A DNA stretch of 64,000 nucleotides from DATEDA01 sp963754305 (lineage in GTDB: Bacteria; Pseudomonadota; Gammaproteobacteria; Burkholderiales; SG8-39): NCBI GenBank assembly GCA_963754305.1, contig CAVWFR010000051.1, forward strand, positions 186,001 to 250,000, written 5' to 3'. The notes below the pieces were generated by a model. It worked only from the letters and a program-made list of their open reading frames with translations, was not told where the DNA came from and searched no databases. A program made the position numbers and the translations under genes. How positions within the stretch are numbered: the first letter of the stretch is position 1; each line of letters begins with the position of its first letter. This document shows, in pieces, positions 34,142 to 43,177 of this stretch.

Positions 34142-34203
34142 GCGTTGGTCGCTCACTAATTGTCGCAAATGATACGCTGAGCCTTGCCCGTCGGTGGCTA
34201 ACC

Positions 34204-34293
34204 GTCAGCAGCCGGGGCATCGAGCACGCCTGCCGGGAGCAGGTCACCTTCATCGCGCTGTGCGGCGATTCGGGCCCGCACTTCACCATCCAT
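34204..34293 (+). pseudogene. IS1182-type transposase remnant
   Basis: A plus-strand frame reads VSSRGIEHACREQVTFIALC, then GDSGPHFT. This is the DUF772-type N-terminal segment of IS1182-family transposases, usually preceded by a YSRGI-like stretch and followed by TIAHFVS. Similarity starts within two bases of the proposed cassette boundary at 34202 and ends after about 30 codons. No terminal repeats or other IS parts were found nearby. Confidence 0.55.
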
Positions 34294-34383
34294 GCTAAAG
34301 CAAGCCGCCCTATGAGCACTTCACAGGATCGCCACTGGGGTCGGGCAGCGCCTCGTGCGCTCGCACCGCGTTCCGGCACAAGC

Positions 34384-35592
34384 TCAGTCGCGAATCACTT
34401 CCGCCTTGAACCCCGCGCGCGCCAACGCATCGACGATCTCCGCCAGGTGCTGCGGTCCGCGCGTTTGCAGCACGAACTCGACCTCCGCGGAGAGCACGGG
34501 GAGGTGGGTGAACGCACGCTGGTGGTGGACTTCCTCGATGTTCGCGTTCGCTTCGGCGAGGCAGGCGGTCACCTTCGCCAGCGCGCCCGGCAGGTCACGC
34601 AGCTCGACGTTCAGCCGCGCGAGGCGGCCGGAGCGCGCCATGCCGCGCTCGATGATGTCCGAGAGGACGAGCGGGTCGATGTTGCCGCCGGAGAGGATTA
34701 CGCCAACGCGCTTGCCGCGGAAGCGCTCCGGGTGGCGGAGCAGCGCGGCGAGCCCGGCGGCGCCGGCGCCCTCCACCACGGTCTTCTCGATCTCGAGCAG
34801 CATCACGATCGCGTGCTCGATGTCGCCATCCTCGACGAGCAGCACGTCCGCGGCCAGCGCGCGCACGATGGGTGCCGTGAGCGCACCCGGCTCTTTCACC
34901 GCGATGCCTTCGGCGATCGTGTTCGCGGCGAAGGTCGCGCCCTTCCCGTGCAGCGCGCAGTGCAGCGCCGGGAAGCCTGCCGTCTCGACGCCGAAGATCT
35001 CGATGTCGGGCTTCACGTCCTTCGCGGCGATCGCGACGCCGGCGATCAGTCCGCCGCCCCCGACCGGGACCACGAGGGCGTCGAGCCGCGGCGCGGCCGC
35101 CAGCATCTCGAGCGCTACGGTGCCCTGGCCGGCGATGACGCGCTCGTCGTCGTACGGGTGCACGACCGTCAGCCGGTGCGCGCGTGCGTGGTCGAGCCCG
35201 GCGAGCCTCGCTTCGTCGAAGGTCTCGCCGACGAGGATCACTTCGACGCCGTGCTCCCGCGTCCGCTCGACCTTCGTGTTGGGGGTGAAGCGCGGCATCA
35301 CGATAACGGCGCGAATGCCCAGCCGCTTCGCGTGATACGCAACCGCCTGCGCATGGTTGCCGGCCGAGACGGCCAACACGCCCGCCGCGCGCTCGCGCGC
35401 ATCGAGCGAAAGAAGCTTCGTGAGCGCGCCGCGCTCCTTGAACGACGAGGTGAACTGCAGGTTCTCGAACTTGAGCCAGATCTCGGTCCCCGTCACCGCC
35501 GACAGCGTGCGCGAGAAGTCGCACGGGGTGTTCTCGACCGCGCCGGCGATCGCTGCCGCCGCATCGCGCACGCTCTGTGCGGTGACCGCCAT
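34384..35592 (-). CDS. ilvA: Threonine ammonia-lyase (short form with ACT domain)
   Basis: PLP enzyme converting threonine to 2-oxobutanoate. The 402 residues have the PLP lysine in FTSSFKERGALTK, the phosphate loop in VVPVGGGGLIAGVAIA and a single C-terminal ACT domain (VELRDLPGALAKVTACLAEA). Length and the single ACT domain match the TdcB-like/short IlvA class rather than the 500-residue biosynthetic enzyme. ATG at 35592 overlaps the hemJ stop by one base (TGATG). It ends a six-gene minus-strand run. Confidence 0.92.
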   Translation of the reverse strand: MAVTAQSVRDAAAAIAGAVENTPCDFSRTLSAVTGTEIWLKFENLQFTSSFKERGALTKLLSLDARERAAGVLAVSAGNHAQAVAYHAKRLGIRAVIVMPRFTPNTKVERTREHGVEVILVGETFDEARLAGLDHARAHRLTVVHPYDDERVIAGQGTVALEMLAAAPRLDALVVPVGGGGLIAGVAIAAKDVKPDIEIFGVETAGFPALHCALHGKGATFAANTIAEGIAVKEPGALTAPIVRALAADVLLVEDGDIEHAIVMLLEIEKTVVEGAGAAGLAALLRHPERFRGKRVGVILSGGNIDPLVLSDIIERGMARSGRLARLNVELRDLPGALAKVTACLAEANANIEEVHHQRAFTHLPVLSAEVEFVLQTRGPQHLAEIVDALARAGFKAEVIRD

Positions 35593-36011
35593 CAGAACGG
35601 CCTCACCACGACGAGGATAACGGCCGCGAGGAGGAAAAACACCGGCACCTCGTTGAACCAGCGGTACCAGACGTGGGTCCTGGTGTTGCGGCCGCGCTTG
35701 AAGTCGATGAGCAGCTTGCCGCACCAGGCGTGGTAGACCACCAGTAGCACCACGACCGCGAGCTTCGCGTGCATCCAGCGAGCGCCGGTGCCGAGGCCGT
35801 AGCCGAGCCAAAGCCAGAGCCCGAACGCGATCGTAAGCAGCGCACCCGGGGTCATGATGCCGAAGAACAGCTTGCGCTCCATGAGCTTGAACCGCTCGAC
35901 GCCTTCGCGGTCGGTGGCCTGCGCGTGATAAACGAAGAGCCGGGGGAGATAGAAGAGGCCGGCGAACCACGTCACCATGAAGATGATGTGGAAGGCCTTT
36001 ACCCAGAGCAT
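35592..36011 (-). CDS. hemJ: Protoporphyrinogen oxidase HemJ
   Basis: 139-residue four-helix membrane protein. MLWVKAFHIIFMVTWFAGLF has the conserved His and WFAGLFYLPRLFVYH, MERKLFFGIMTPGA and MHAKLAVVVLLVVYHAWCGK follow, as in HemJ, which oxidises protoporphyrinogen IX to protoporphyrin IX in the membrane. ATG at 36011 begins the family match; an in-frame ATG further upstream at 36149 lies in the permease end region. Cotranscribed with ilvA (TGATG junction). Confidence 0.93.
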   Translation of the reverse strand: MLWVKAFHIIFMVTWFAGLFYLPRLFVYHAQATDREGVERFKLMERKLFFGIMTPGALLTIAFGLWLWLGYGLGTGARWMHAKLAVVVLLVVYHAWCGKLLIDFKRGRNTRTHVWYRWFNEVPVFFLLAAVILVVVRPF

Positions 36012-36072
36012 GATCCGACTCCGGGGATATACAAGAAGGCCGTGCCCCCTTGTTGCACGAGCGCCCAGAGCA

Positions 36073-36852
36073 TCAACTCGCCAGCCGCCGGCGAAAGAGG
36101 ACGATCGCGGTATAGAACCCGGCCACTGCGTAGGCGAGCAGCACCGCAACGTGCAGCACGACGTTCTCGGGCATCTCGCCGTACGTCAGCGGGCGGACGA
36201 GCGCCACCGCATGCGAGAGCGGCAGCACGGCCACCACCATCTGCACCGCTGCGGGCAGCCGGTCGATGGGGAAAAACACTCCGCACAGCATCGCCATCGG
36301 CGTGACGACGAGGGTGAAGTAGTAGCTGAAGAAGTCGTACGACGGCGATACCGCGGTGACGGCCAGCCCGAGCGCCCCGAAGGCGAGCCCGATCACCGGC
36401 ACGAATGCGAGCGTGAGCAGCGCGAGCGGCGAGGTCACGATCCCGAGCGCGTACACCACGATGAGGATCGCGAGCCCGGAAAGAAAGCTCTTCGACGCCG
36501 CCCAGACGAGCTCGGCGAGCACGACGTCATCGAGCGCGACCGGGGCGTTGATGATCGCGTCCCAAGTGCGCTGGACGTGCATCCGCGAGAATGCCGAGTA
36601 CAGCGTTTCGAAGGTCGCGGTGTTCATGGTGGAGAAGCAGATCGTCCCGGCGGCGAGGAACAGGATGTAGGGCACGCCGTCGACCTCCGGCAGGAATCCG
36701 CCGAGCCCGTAGCCCAGGCCGAGCATGTAGATGGTCGGGTCGGCGAGGTTGAAGAGGACCGACGGCGCGGCGAGCTTCCGCCACACGAGGAAGTTGCGCC
36801 GCCACACCGGGACGAACCGCAGCGACGGGCGGGGCAGGGCGTACGCGTTCAC
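36073..36852 (-). CDS. ABC-2 type exporter permease, NodJ-like
   Basis: 259-residue membrane protein with six helices of the ABC-2 family. SLRFVPVWRRNFLVWRKLAA opens it, ADPTIYMLGLGYGLGGFLPE and TMNTATFETLYSAFSRMHVQ match NodJ-like permeases, and a C-terminal PMAMLCGVFFPIDRLPAAVQ completes the domain. It follows its ATPase by 7 bp. The pair resembles NodIJ, which exports lipo-oligosaccharides, but non-symbiotic NodIJ-like exporters of unknown substrate are common in betaproteobacteria. Confidence 0.9.
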   Translation of the reverse strand: MNAYALPRPSLRFVPVWRRNFLVWRKLAAPSVLFNLADPTIYMLGLGYGLGGFLPEVDGVPYILFLAAGTICFSTMNTATFETLYSAFSRMHVQRTWDAIINAPVALDDVVLAELVWAASKSFLSGLAILIVVYALGIVTSPLALLTLAFVPVIGLAFGALGLAVTAVSPSYDFFSYYFTLVVTPMAMLCGVFFPIDRLPAAVQMVVAVLPLSHAVALVRPLTYGEMPENVVLHVAVLLAYAVAGFYTAIVLFRRRLAS

Positions 36853-36859
36853 GCGGGTC

Positions 36860-37813
36860 TCAATCCCTCAGTTCCCGGCCCGTGAGCTTGAGGAACACGT
36901 CCTCAAGGCTCGCACGTCGGTGAAGATAGCGCAGGCCGCTCGTGCGCTCGAGACTCGCGAGCAGCGGCGCCGGATCGGCGGCGTAGCAGAACGCGGTATC
37001 GCCGCTCTTCTCCAGGCGGGTTGCGAGGCGCGCGCCGTCGCGTGGCGCCCATGCCTCCAGGCCGTCGCCGTGCACCTCGACCACGTGCGGCTCGATGTGC
37101 CGCGCGATCAGCTCGCGCGGCGAGCCCTCGGCGATGAACCGGCCCTGATCCATGATCGCGATGCGCGTGCACAGCCGCTCGGCTTCCTCCATGAAATGCG
37201 TCGTGAGGAGCAGCGTCTTGCCGCGCGCGAGGAGCTGCTTCAGACGGTCCCAGATGACGTGGCGCGCCTGCGGATCGAGGCCGGTGGTCGGCTCGTCCAT
37301 GAAGATGAGCTCCGGGTCGTTCACCAGCGAGCGCGCGAGCGTGAGCCGCCGCCGCATCCCGCCGGACAGCGTGTTGATCCGGCTCGCCGCCCGGCTGGAG
37401 AGCGCCGCGAACTCGAGCAGCTCGGGGATGCGCGCCCGGATCGTCGCATCGGCAAGGCCGAAGTAGCGGCCGTACACGACCAGATTCTCCTCGACCGTGA
37501 AATCGGGATCGAGATTGTCGAGCTGCGGGACGACGCCCACCGCCCGGCGCGCTGCGCGGCCGTTGCGCGGCACCGGCTCGCCCATCAGCTCGATCGTGCC
37601 CGCGTCGGGCGCGATGAGGCCGAGGCAGAGCCGCAGTGTGGTCGTCTTGCCGGCCCCATTCGGGCCGAGCAGGCCGAAGCATTCCCCGCGCTCGATGGCG
37701 AAGCTCGTCCCGGCCACGACCTCCGTCCGGCCGTAACGCTTGTGCAGGCCGGTCGCGCGCAGCACGGGGCGCGCGAGCGCTGCGTGCACGGCCTGCAGCT
37801 CGCTCAATGCCAT
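36860..37813 (-). CDS. ABC exporter ATPase, NodI-like
   Basis: 317-residue ATPase with Walker A LLGPNGAGKTTTLRL, signature LSGGMRRRLTLARSLVN, Walker B LIFMDEPTTGLD and switch His in LLLTTHFMEEAERL. A C-terminal extension follows, as in NodI-type exporters. ATG at 37813 (MALSELQA) overlaps the hydrolase gene by 10 bases; longer open frames upstream are read from within that gene. It pairs with the permease directly downstream. Confidence 0.92.
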   Translation of the reverse strand: MALSELQAVHAALARPVLRATGLHKRYGRTEVVAGTSFAIERGECFGLLGPNGAGKTTTLRLCLGLIAPDAGTIELMGEPVPRNGRAARRAVGVVPQLDNLDPDFTVEENLVVYGRYFGLADATIRARIPELLEFAALSSRAASRINTLSGGMRRRLTLARSLVNDPELIFMDEPTTGLDPQARHVIWDRLKQLLARGKTLLLTTHFMEEAERLCTRIAIMDQGRFIAEGSPRELIARHIEPHVVEVHGDGLEAWAPRDGARLATRLEKSGDTAFCYAADPAPLLASLERTSGLRYLHRRASLEDVFLKLTGRELRD

Positions 37814-38433
37814 TGCCCCTTGATGATGGCGCGCAGGATGTGCAATCGCCGATGGAAGAAATGATCCGCGCCGGGCACCACCACGACCGGCAGGTCCTGC
37901 GGCCGTGCCCAGTCGAGCGCATTCGCGAGCGGCGCCGTCTCGTCGAGCTCGCCGTGGATCACGATGGTGTCGGCCGGGACGTTCTCGGTCTTGTACGTGC
38001 GGCCGCCGGTGACGAGCCCGTCCGGCACGCCGACGAGCACGAGCCGCTCGGCCTTGATCCGCGGCGCGACTCTTGTCTGCACGTACGCCCCGAACGAGAA
38101 CCCCGCGAGTGCGATCGGCAGCGCGCCGAAGCGCTCCTGCGCCCACCCCGCAACGCGCACCAGATCGTCGGTCTCGCCGTCGCCGTGATCGTGCTCGCCC
38201 TCGCTCGCCCCCACGCCGCGGAAGTTGGGCCGGATCGCGATGTAGCCGAGCTCGGTGTAAGTGCGGGCGAGCGTCTGCGCCACCTTGTTGTCCAGCGTGC
38301 CGCCGAACAGCGGGTGCGGGTGCGCGACCAGCGCCAGGCCGCGAGGAGCGGGCGTTTCCGCGGGATGGTCGATGACGACTTCCATCCTGCCCGCCGGCCC
38401 GGCGACTTCGAGCCGCTCGGGCCGCCGGCTCAC
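37804..38433 (-). CDS. Alpha/beta hydrolase
   Basis: 209-residue hydrolase. LALVAHPHPLFGGTLDNKVA carries the oxyanion-loop HPHPLFGGT, RPNFRGVGASEGEHDHG is the conserved second block, GFSFGAYVQ holds the nucleophile Ser, HGELDETAP the acid and PGADHFFHRRL the His. This matches the small CocE/YceE-like hydrolases near ABC exporters. Start is GTG at 38433, sharing GTGA with the ferredoxin stop. The substrate is unknown. Confidence 0.87.
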   Translation of the reverse strand: MSRRPERLEVAGPAGRMEVVIDHPAETPAPRGLALVAHPHPLFGGTLDNKVAQTLARTYTELGYIAIRPNFRGVGASEGEHDHGDGETDDLVRVAGWAQERFGALPIALAGFSFGAYVQTRVAPRIKAERLVLVGVPDGLVTGGRTYKTENVPADTIVIHGELDETAPLANALDWARPQDLPVVVVPGADHFFHRRLHILRAIIKGQWH

Positions 38434-38738
38434 AGCCGGAGCCGCTCGACGATGCGCCCGTTGACGAGGTGCTCCTCGACGATCTCGTCGATGTCGGACT
38501 TGTCGACGTAGGTGTACCAGACGGCGTCGGGGTAGACGACGATGCACGGGCCTTCCTCGCAGCGGTCGAGGCACCCCGCCTTGTTCACGCGTACCTTGCC
38601 CGGACCGGCGAGCTTGAGATCCTTCACGCGGTCCTTGCAGTAGCCGCGCATCGCGTCGGCATCGTGATTCTGGCAGCACGCCGCGCCGGTGTCGCGATGG
38701 TTGCAGCAGAAGAATACGTGGTGCCTGTAGTGGCTCAT
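38430..38738 (-). CDS. Thioredoxin-like [2Fe-2S] ferredoxin
   Basis: 102-residue protein of the thioredoxin-like ferredoxin family. The four cluster Cys are likely in HVFFCCNHRDTGAACCQ and KAGCLDRCEEGPCIVVYPD, the latter a strong family mark. It may shuttle electrons, but a partner is not visible. It heads the run ferredoxin-hydrolase-ABC-ABC-hemJ-ilvA, with all junctions overlapping or under 65 bp. Divergent from queC across 62 bp. Confidence 0.9.
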   Translation of the reverse strand: MSHYRHHVFFCCNHRDTGAACCQNHDADAMRGYCKDRVKDLKLAGPGKVRVNKAGCLDRCEEGPCIVVYPDAVWYTYVDKSDIDEIVEEHLVNGRIVERLRL

Positions 38739-38800
38739 CGGCGGCTCCTGAGGGGACCGATTATAGAGGGTAGACGGCGCGTGCTAACCTCGACGGCGAC

Positions 38801-39418
38801 ATGGAAACCCCCGCGGTCCTGCTGCTTTCGGGCGGCGTCGAGAGCACCACCTTGCTGCACCAGCTCGCGCAGAGCGGGGAGCAGCTCCAGGCGATATTCA
38901 TCGACTACGGCCAGCGCGCCGCGCCGCACGAGCGCCGCGCGGTCGCAGACCACTGCGAGCGGCTCGGCGTCGAAGTGGTGCCGCTCGATCTCGCGCGCGT
39001 CGGGGACGTGTTCCGGCGCGGCCAGGAGCGCAAGGCCCACGTCCCGCTGCCGCACCGGAACCTGGTAGCCCTGAGCCTCGCCCTGTCGTACGCGACCAAC
39101 CTCGGTGCGCGCCGGCTGTATCTCGGGGTGAACCGCGACGACACGCTCGAGTACCCGTCCGCCTCGCATGCCTTTCTCGCGCAGTTCCGGCTGGTCGCGG
39201 GCTTGCTCGGCGACGTCGAGCTGCGCACGCCCTACGCGAACCTGGGGAAAAGCGAGGCGGTCCGTCGCGGCGACGAGCTCGGCGTCGATTTCGAGACGAC
39301 CTACTCGTGTCTCCTCGGCTATCCGGTGCATTGCGGGCGCTGCCCGCAATGCCGCATGCGCCGCGCAGCGTTCGACGCGGCGGGGATCGCGGAGCCGACC
39401 GGGTTCTACCGCGTGTAG
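38801..39418 (+). CDS. queC: 7-cyano-7-deazaguanine synthase (QueC)
   Basis: Makes preQ0, precursor of queuosine, from CDG, ATP and ammonia. The 205 residues show an ATP-PPase loop LLLSGGVESTTLLHQLA (Glu at the position usually Asp in SGGxDS), NRDDTLEYPSASHAF and a zinc-binding Cys group in YSCLLGYPVHCGRCPQCRMR. Slightly shorter than most QueC. No queD, queE or queF neighbours are present. Convergent with tamB, 17 bp apart. Confidence 0.85.
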   Translation: METPAVLLLSGGVESTTLLHQLAQSGEQLQAIFIDYGQRAAPHERRAVADHCERLGVEVVPLDLARVGDVFRRGQERKAHVPLPHRNLVALSLALSYATNLGARRLYLGVNRDDTLEYPSASHAFLAQFRLVAGLLGDVELRTPYANLGKSEAVRRGDELGVDFETTYSCLLGYPVHCGRCPQCRMRRAAFDAAGIAEPTGFYRV

Positions 39419-39435
39419 CGGCGGGGTCTGCCGCT

Positions 39436-42400
39436 TCAGTCGAACGACCGCCCGTACGAAATCCCGAACCCGCCGGTGCTCTGCCCCGCTTCGACGCGCA
39501 GGCGCACCGCGCGGGTGAGCGCGAAGTTCAGTCGCACGAGGTTGTAAGCGGCCGTCAGCCCCTGCTCGAACTCGAGGTAGACCTGGTCGGACAGCCGCTT
39601 GCCGACCGAGATGACCTGATTGCCGAGCGCACCGCTGCCGCGCAACCCGATGTCGTCGAGCCCCAGCTCGCGCGCGAGACGCCGGTTGAGGGGCACCGAC
39701 TCGTTGCGGTCGACCAGCACCAGCGCCGTGGACTGGAGCAGTGCGAGATCGGCCGACGAGGCGTTGTCCAGTCCGCGGCCGAGCGTGAGCCACGCGAGCT
39801 TCTCCGCGTCCGGCACCGGCGGCTCGGACACGAGGCGTACGCGCGGCGCGTTCACCGTGCCGGTCAGCTCGATGCCCGCCTCCACCTGCTGGTTCCGGCG
39901 CAGCGCGACAACATCGAGCGCCGGGTTGTCGACCGGGCCGTCGAAGATCAGCCGTCCGCGCACTACCTCCAGCCGGTGTCCGAACGCGTTGAAGATGCCG
40001 CGCTCGGTCCGGATCTCCCCCTTCGCGATGATGTGTCCGGCGGCGTCGGTGGTAAGCCGTACGCGCCCCCGCAAGTCCGCTTCCAGCCCGCTGCCGACGA
40101 TCCTCAGCTTGTCGCCGGCGTCGAGCGTGACGTCGAGATCGAGCGGGCGCGCGCGGGCCGGGCCGGAAGGTCGCGGAGGGCGGGGCTTTTGCCCCACGAT
40201 GACCACGTCGTTGCCGAGCCGCGCCACCTGCGGCTCATCGAACTCCACATAGCCTTCGTCGGCGCTCAGCAGGCCGCGCACCACGAGCTTCTCGTTCGCC
40301 ACTGCGACGCTGCCCGACCCGGTCGCGACGAGCCGGCGGTTCGGCCGACTCATGATCCACAGCTTGTCCGCTTGCCACGTCAGGCGCGCATCGGAACCGT
40401 CGCGCGCGATCGCACCGTCGAGCGTAAAGCGGCCGCCCGCCGCGGCGGCGATACCGCCGTCGATAGCGATCCGGTCGGACGCGAGCGTGGCGCGCAGCAT
40501 CCCGTCGCGGAGCGCGACGCCGTACTGCGGGATCTCGACGCGGATGCCGCTCGCGGCCGCGGTGCCGGTCGCGACCGGTGCGCGCACCGTGCCGCCGAGT
40601 TTCAGCTCGGCGTTCGCCTGCCCGCTCACCAGCGCCGCGGTGCCGACGAACGGTTCGAGCACCCGCAAGCTGGGAAGATCCGCCCTCAGCGTGCCCTCGA
40701 GCCGCGCGTCGCCGCCGATCGTTCCCGGCGGCGCGGACGGCGGCGGGGTGATCCGCGCTTCCGACCTTTGCATCCCCGAGCTGCACGGTGCTCGCCGCAC
40801 CGCTCGCCTGCACGACATCGTCGATAAACGTCGCATCCAGCGTGAGGGTCTTCAGCTCGAGCGCGAGCGGTGTGCGCGCGCCGAGGACGATGTCGCCGCT
40901 GTCGCGCCGGATACGCACGAACCCGTTGAGCCGCGGCGACGCGTCGATCGACCATTCGCCGTCGAGCGCGAGATCGGTCGCCGGGGCGAGCGGGAAGGCC
41001 GCGAGCGCGGCGAGCGGCGCGAACGGCAGGTTGTCGATCGATCCGGCGGTGAGGAGCCGCTTGCCGTCCCACTCGGCGCGACGGATGTCGGCGGTGCCGG
41101 TGAGCACGCGCACCCGCGCCTCGCCGAGCGTCACGCGATCACCCGCGGCTTCAAGGGTCGCCGGCTCAATCAGCGCGACCGGATAGCGGCCGCGATTCTC
41201 GAGCGCGGTCACCCGGCCGCGCCATGCGTTGGCGCTCCCGCCGCCGGCCGCGCGCACGTCGAGATCGAGGTCGCCACCGCGCGCTTGCACCTGGATGGCG
41301 TGGTCGCCGACCGAACCGCGCGCCTCGACTGAAACCCGGTCGAGCTTGAGCTGCGGCGCGTCGATTCCCTGGCCCGCCGCGACAATCTCCAGCCGGCGAT
41401 CGGCGTCGGCGGAGAGCGAGCCGTTGGCGCGCAGGCTCCGAACCGCGTAACCGTTGAAGCGGAGCGCTTCGCCGGTGGCATCGACGCTGCCCGCGGGCCG
41501 CTCGGGCGTGCCGGTCAGGGCGCCGGTCGCTTTGAGCCGTCCGGCGAACCGCGGTTCGATCTCGGCGAGCCGCGGCGCGTCGAGGGCCAGCGCGAGCGCG
41601 CCATCCGGGGCGCCGAAGCTCCCGGTCGCGCGGAGCGTATTTGCGCCGACCCGAAGATCGACGTTTGCGTCGCGAACGCCGGCGGCCGATGCGTGCAGCG
41701 TGCCGTTGCCGGTCAGGGTCGCTTGCCGGAGCCGGCTGTCCGTCAGGATGAAGCTCACGTCGGCCGCCCACGCCGGCGCGAGCCGGCCGCGCAGGTCGAA
41801 AGTGCCGTTGAGGCTCGCGCGGGGGAAGTCGCCGAGCGCCGAGGGATCGACCGCGTCGAAGCGCGCCTCCGCCTTGAACGCCTGCGCACCGGCGAGCCCG
41901 AGCGAACCCTTCGCCGCGAGCGTGCCGGGTCCGGCGCGCGCCTCGAACCGCTCGACGAGCACGTCGTCGCCACGGCGCTCCGCGACTAGATCGAAGCGCA
42001 GCCCGCGCTCGGCGAGCCGCGCGACCACTCGCTGGCCGTCGTCGGTGACGGTCGCGTCGATGCGGCCGGTGAGCGCGGTACGCCGGAGGTTCGCGTGCAA
42101 GCCCTGCAGATTCAGCGGGCGCACATCGAGTGCGAGCTCGACCTTGCCGCCGGCGATCCGCGCGGTGCCGCCGGCGCGCCCCGCCGCACCGAGGTCCGCG
42201 GTGAGCTTGTCGAGCTGGATCCAGTCGAAATCGGTTCGCGCCACCGCTTCGAGCGCGGCGACCGGAATGCGCTCGGCCGATACCGGGCCAGCGCGGGCGT
42301 TCTTCAGCGCGAGCGGTCCGCTCAACACCCCGTCCGTACCCATCGTCGCGTCGAGCGATCCTGCGAGCGCGGTCTGGGGCGCGCCGGGGAGGAAGGCGGC

Positions 42401-43177
42401 GAGATCGAAGCCGTCGAGCGAGCCCGAGATCGACCGCAACGGATGCGCGCCGTAAGGTTCGAGGACGAGCCGCGCACCGATCGTCGCCCCGCGCGCCGCG
42501 CCCTTGAGCCTGGCCTCGAGCTGCGCGAGGTCGCCCGCGAGGGTGCCGTCGACCGTAGCGTCGTGGACGTCTCGGTTGCCCTCGAGCCGACCCGACCCGG
42601 TCACCGGGAAAGGTTTCGCCACGCCGATCGTACCGGTGAAGTCGAGCCGGCCGATCCCGCTCGTCGCCGTGAGCCCCGTTACCCGATGCGTGCTGCCCGC
42701 GTACGCATACGCGAGATCGACGTCGGCGAGCTCGAACCGCCGGCCGGCGTCCTCGAGCGCGAGCGTGCGCGCGCGGATCGACTCGACCTCGATCGCCGAC
42801 GGCAGGGCGAGCGAGTCGGGCAGCGTGGCGGGGTCGGGCGTGGGCAGGATCGCGACCTCCACCGCGCGCGCGGCGACGCGATGAATCAGGACGCGCCCGC
42901 TCGCCAGCGTCATCGGCGACCACACCACTTCGACGTCCTCGAGGACGATGCGCACGTCCGCATCCTCGTACACGATCCGGCGGAACCGGCCCGCACCGGC
43001 GAGCGAACCGGTCGGGTCCTCGATCCGGAGCTTGCCGCCGGTCGCGTTCGCAACCCACTGCGCCGCGAGGCGGAGCGCGCTCTCGCTCTGCACGAACCAG
43101 ACCACCGCCACGCCGCACGCGGCCGCCAGCAGTGCTAGGACGATGACGGTGCGCAGGAGCCAGCGCCGCTTCGCCAT
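39436..43177 (-). pseudogene. tamB: Translocation and assembly module subunit TamB, frameshifted
   Basis: Long inner-membrane-anchored periplasmic bridge protein that with TamA helps insert outer-membrane proteins and carry lipids. The N-terminus has a membrane anchor (LLRTVIVLALLAAACGVAVV); a beta-rich body of over 1,000 residues follows, and the C-terminal DUF490 block ends LRVEAGQSTGGFGISYGRSF. Reading frame changes near 40761: VQLGDAKV continues as EARITPPPSAPPGTIGGDAR only if one C of the plus-strand TTCCGA is dropped. The two parts together give about 1,247 residues, the normal size. The single break may be a sequencing error. ATG at 43177 overlaps the tamA stop. Confidence 0.85.

Larger units (their letters stand above)
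33549..34201 (-). mobile_element. Putative integron gene cassette carrying a toxin-antitoxin pair
   Basis: The proposed 653-bp cassette runs, on the minus strand, from the base after G in GTTAGCC (34202) to the G of GTTAGGC (33549). It contains only the DUF433/DUF5615 gene pair in cassette orientation and ends with an attC-like site. In true cassettes the R'' box pairs with the cassette's own 5' end, because both come from one circular attC; that is seen here, including a shared off-consensus base (GGCTAA / TTAGCC). No integrase gene lies in the window. A transposon with 12-bp inverted ends is the alternative, but no transposase is present inside. Confidence 0.55.

Noticed and set aside
33619..34200. 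Transposon with 12-bp terminal inverted repeats TTAGCCACCGAC around the toxin-antitoxin pair
   Set aside because: No transposase inside, no target duplication seen, and the attC-like hairpin with extrahelical base is better explained by a cassette. Kept only as an alternative.
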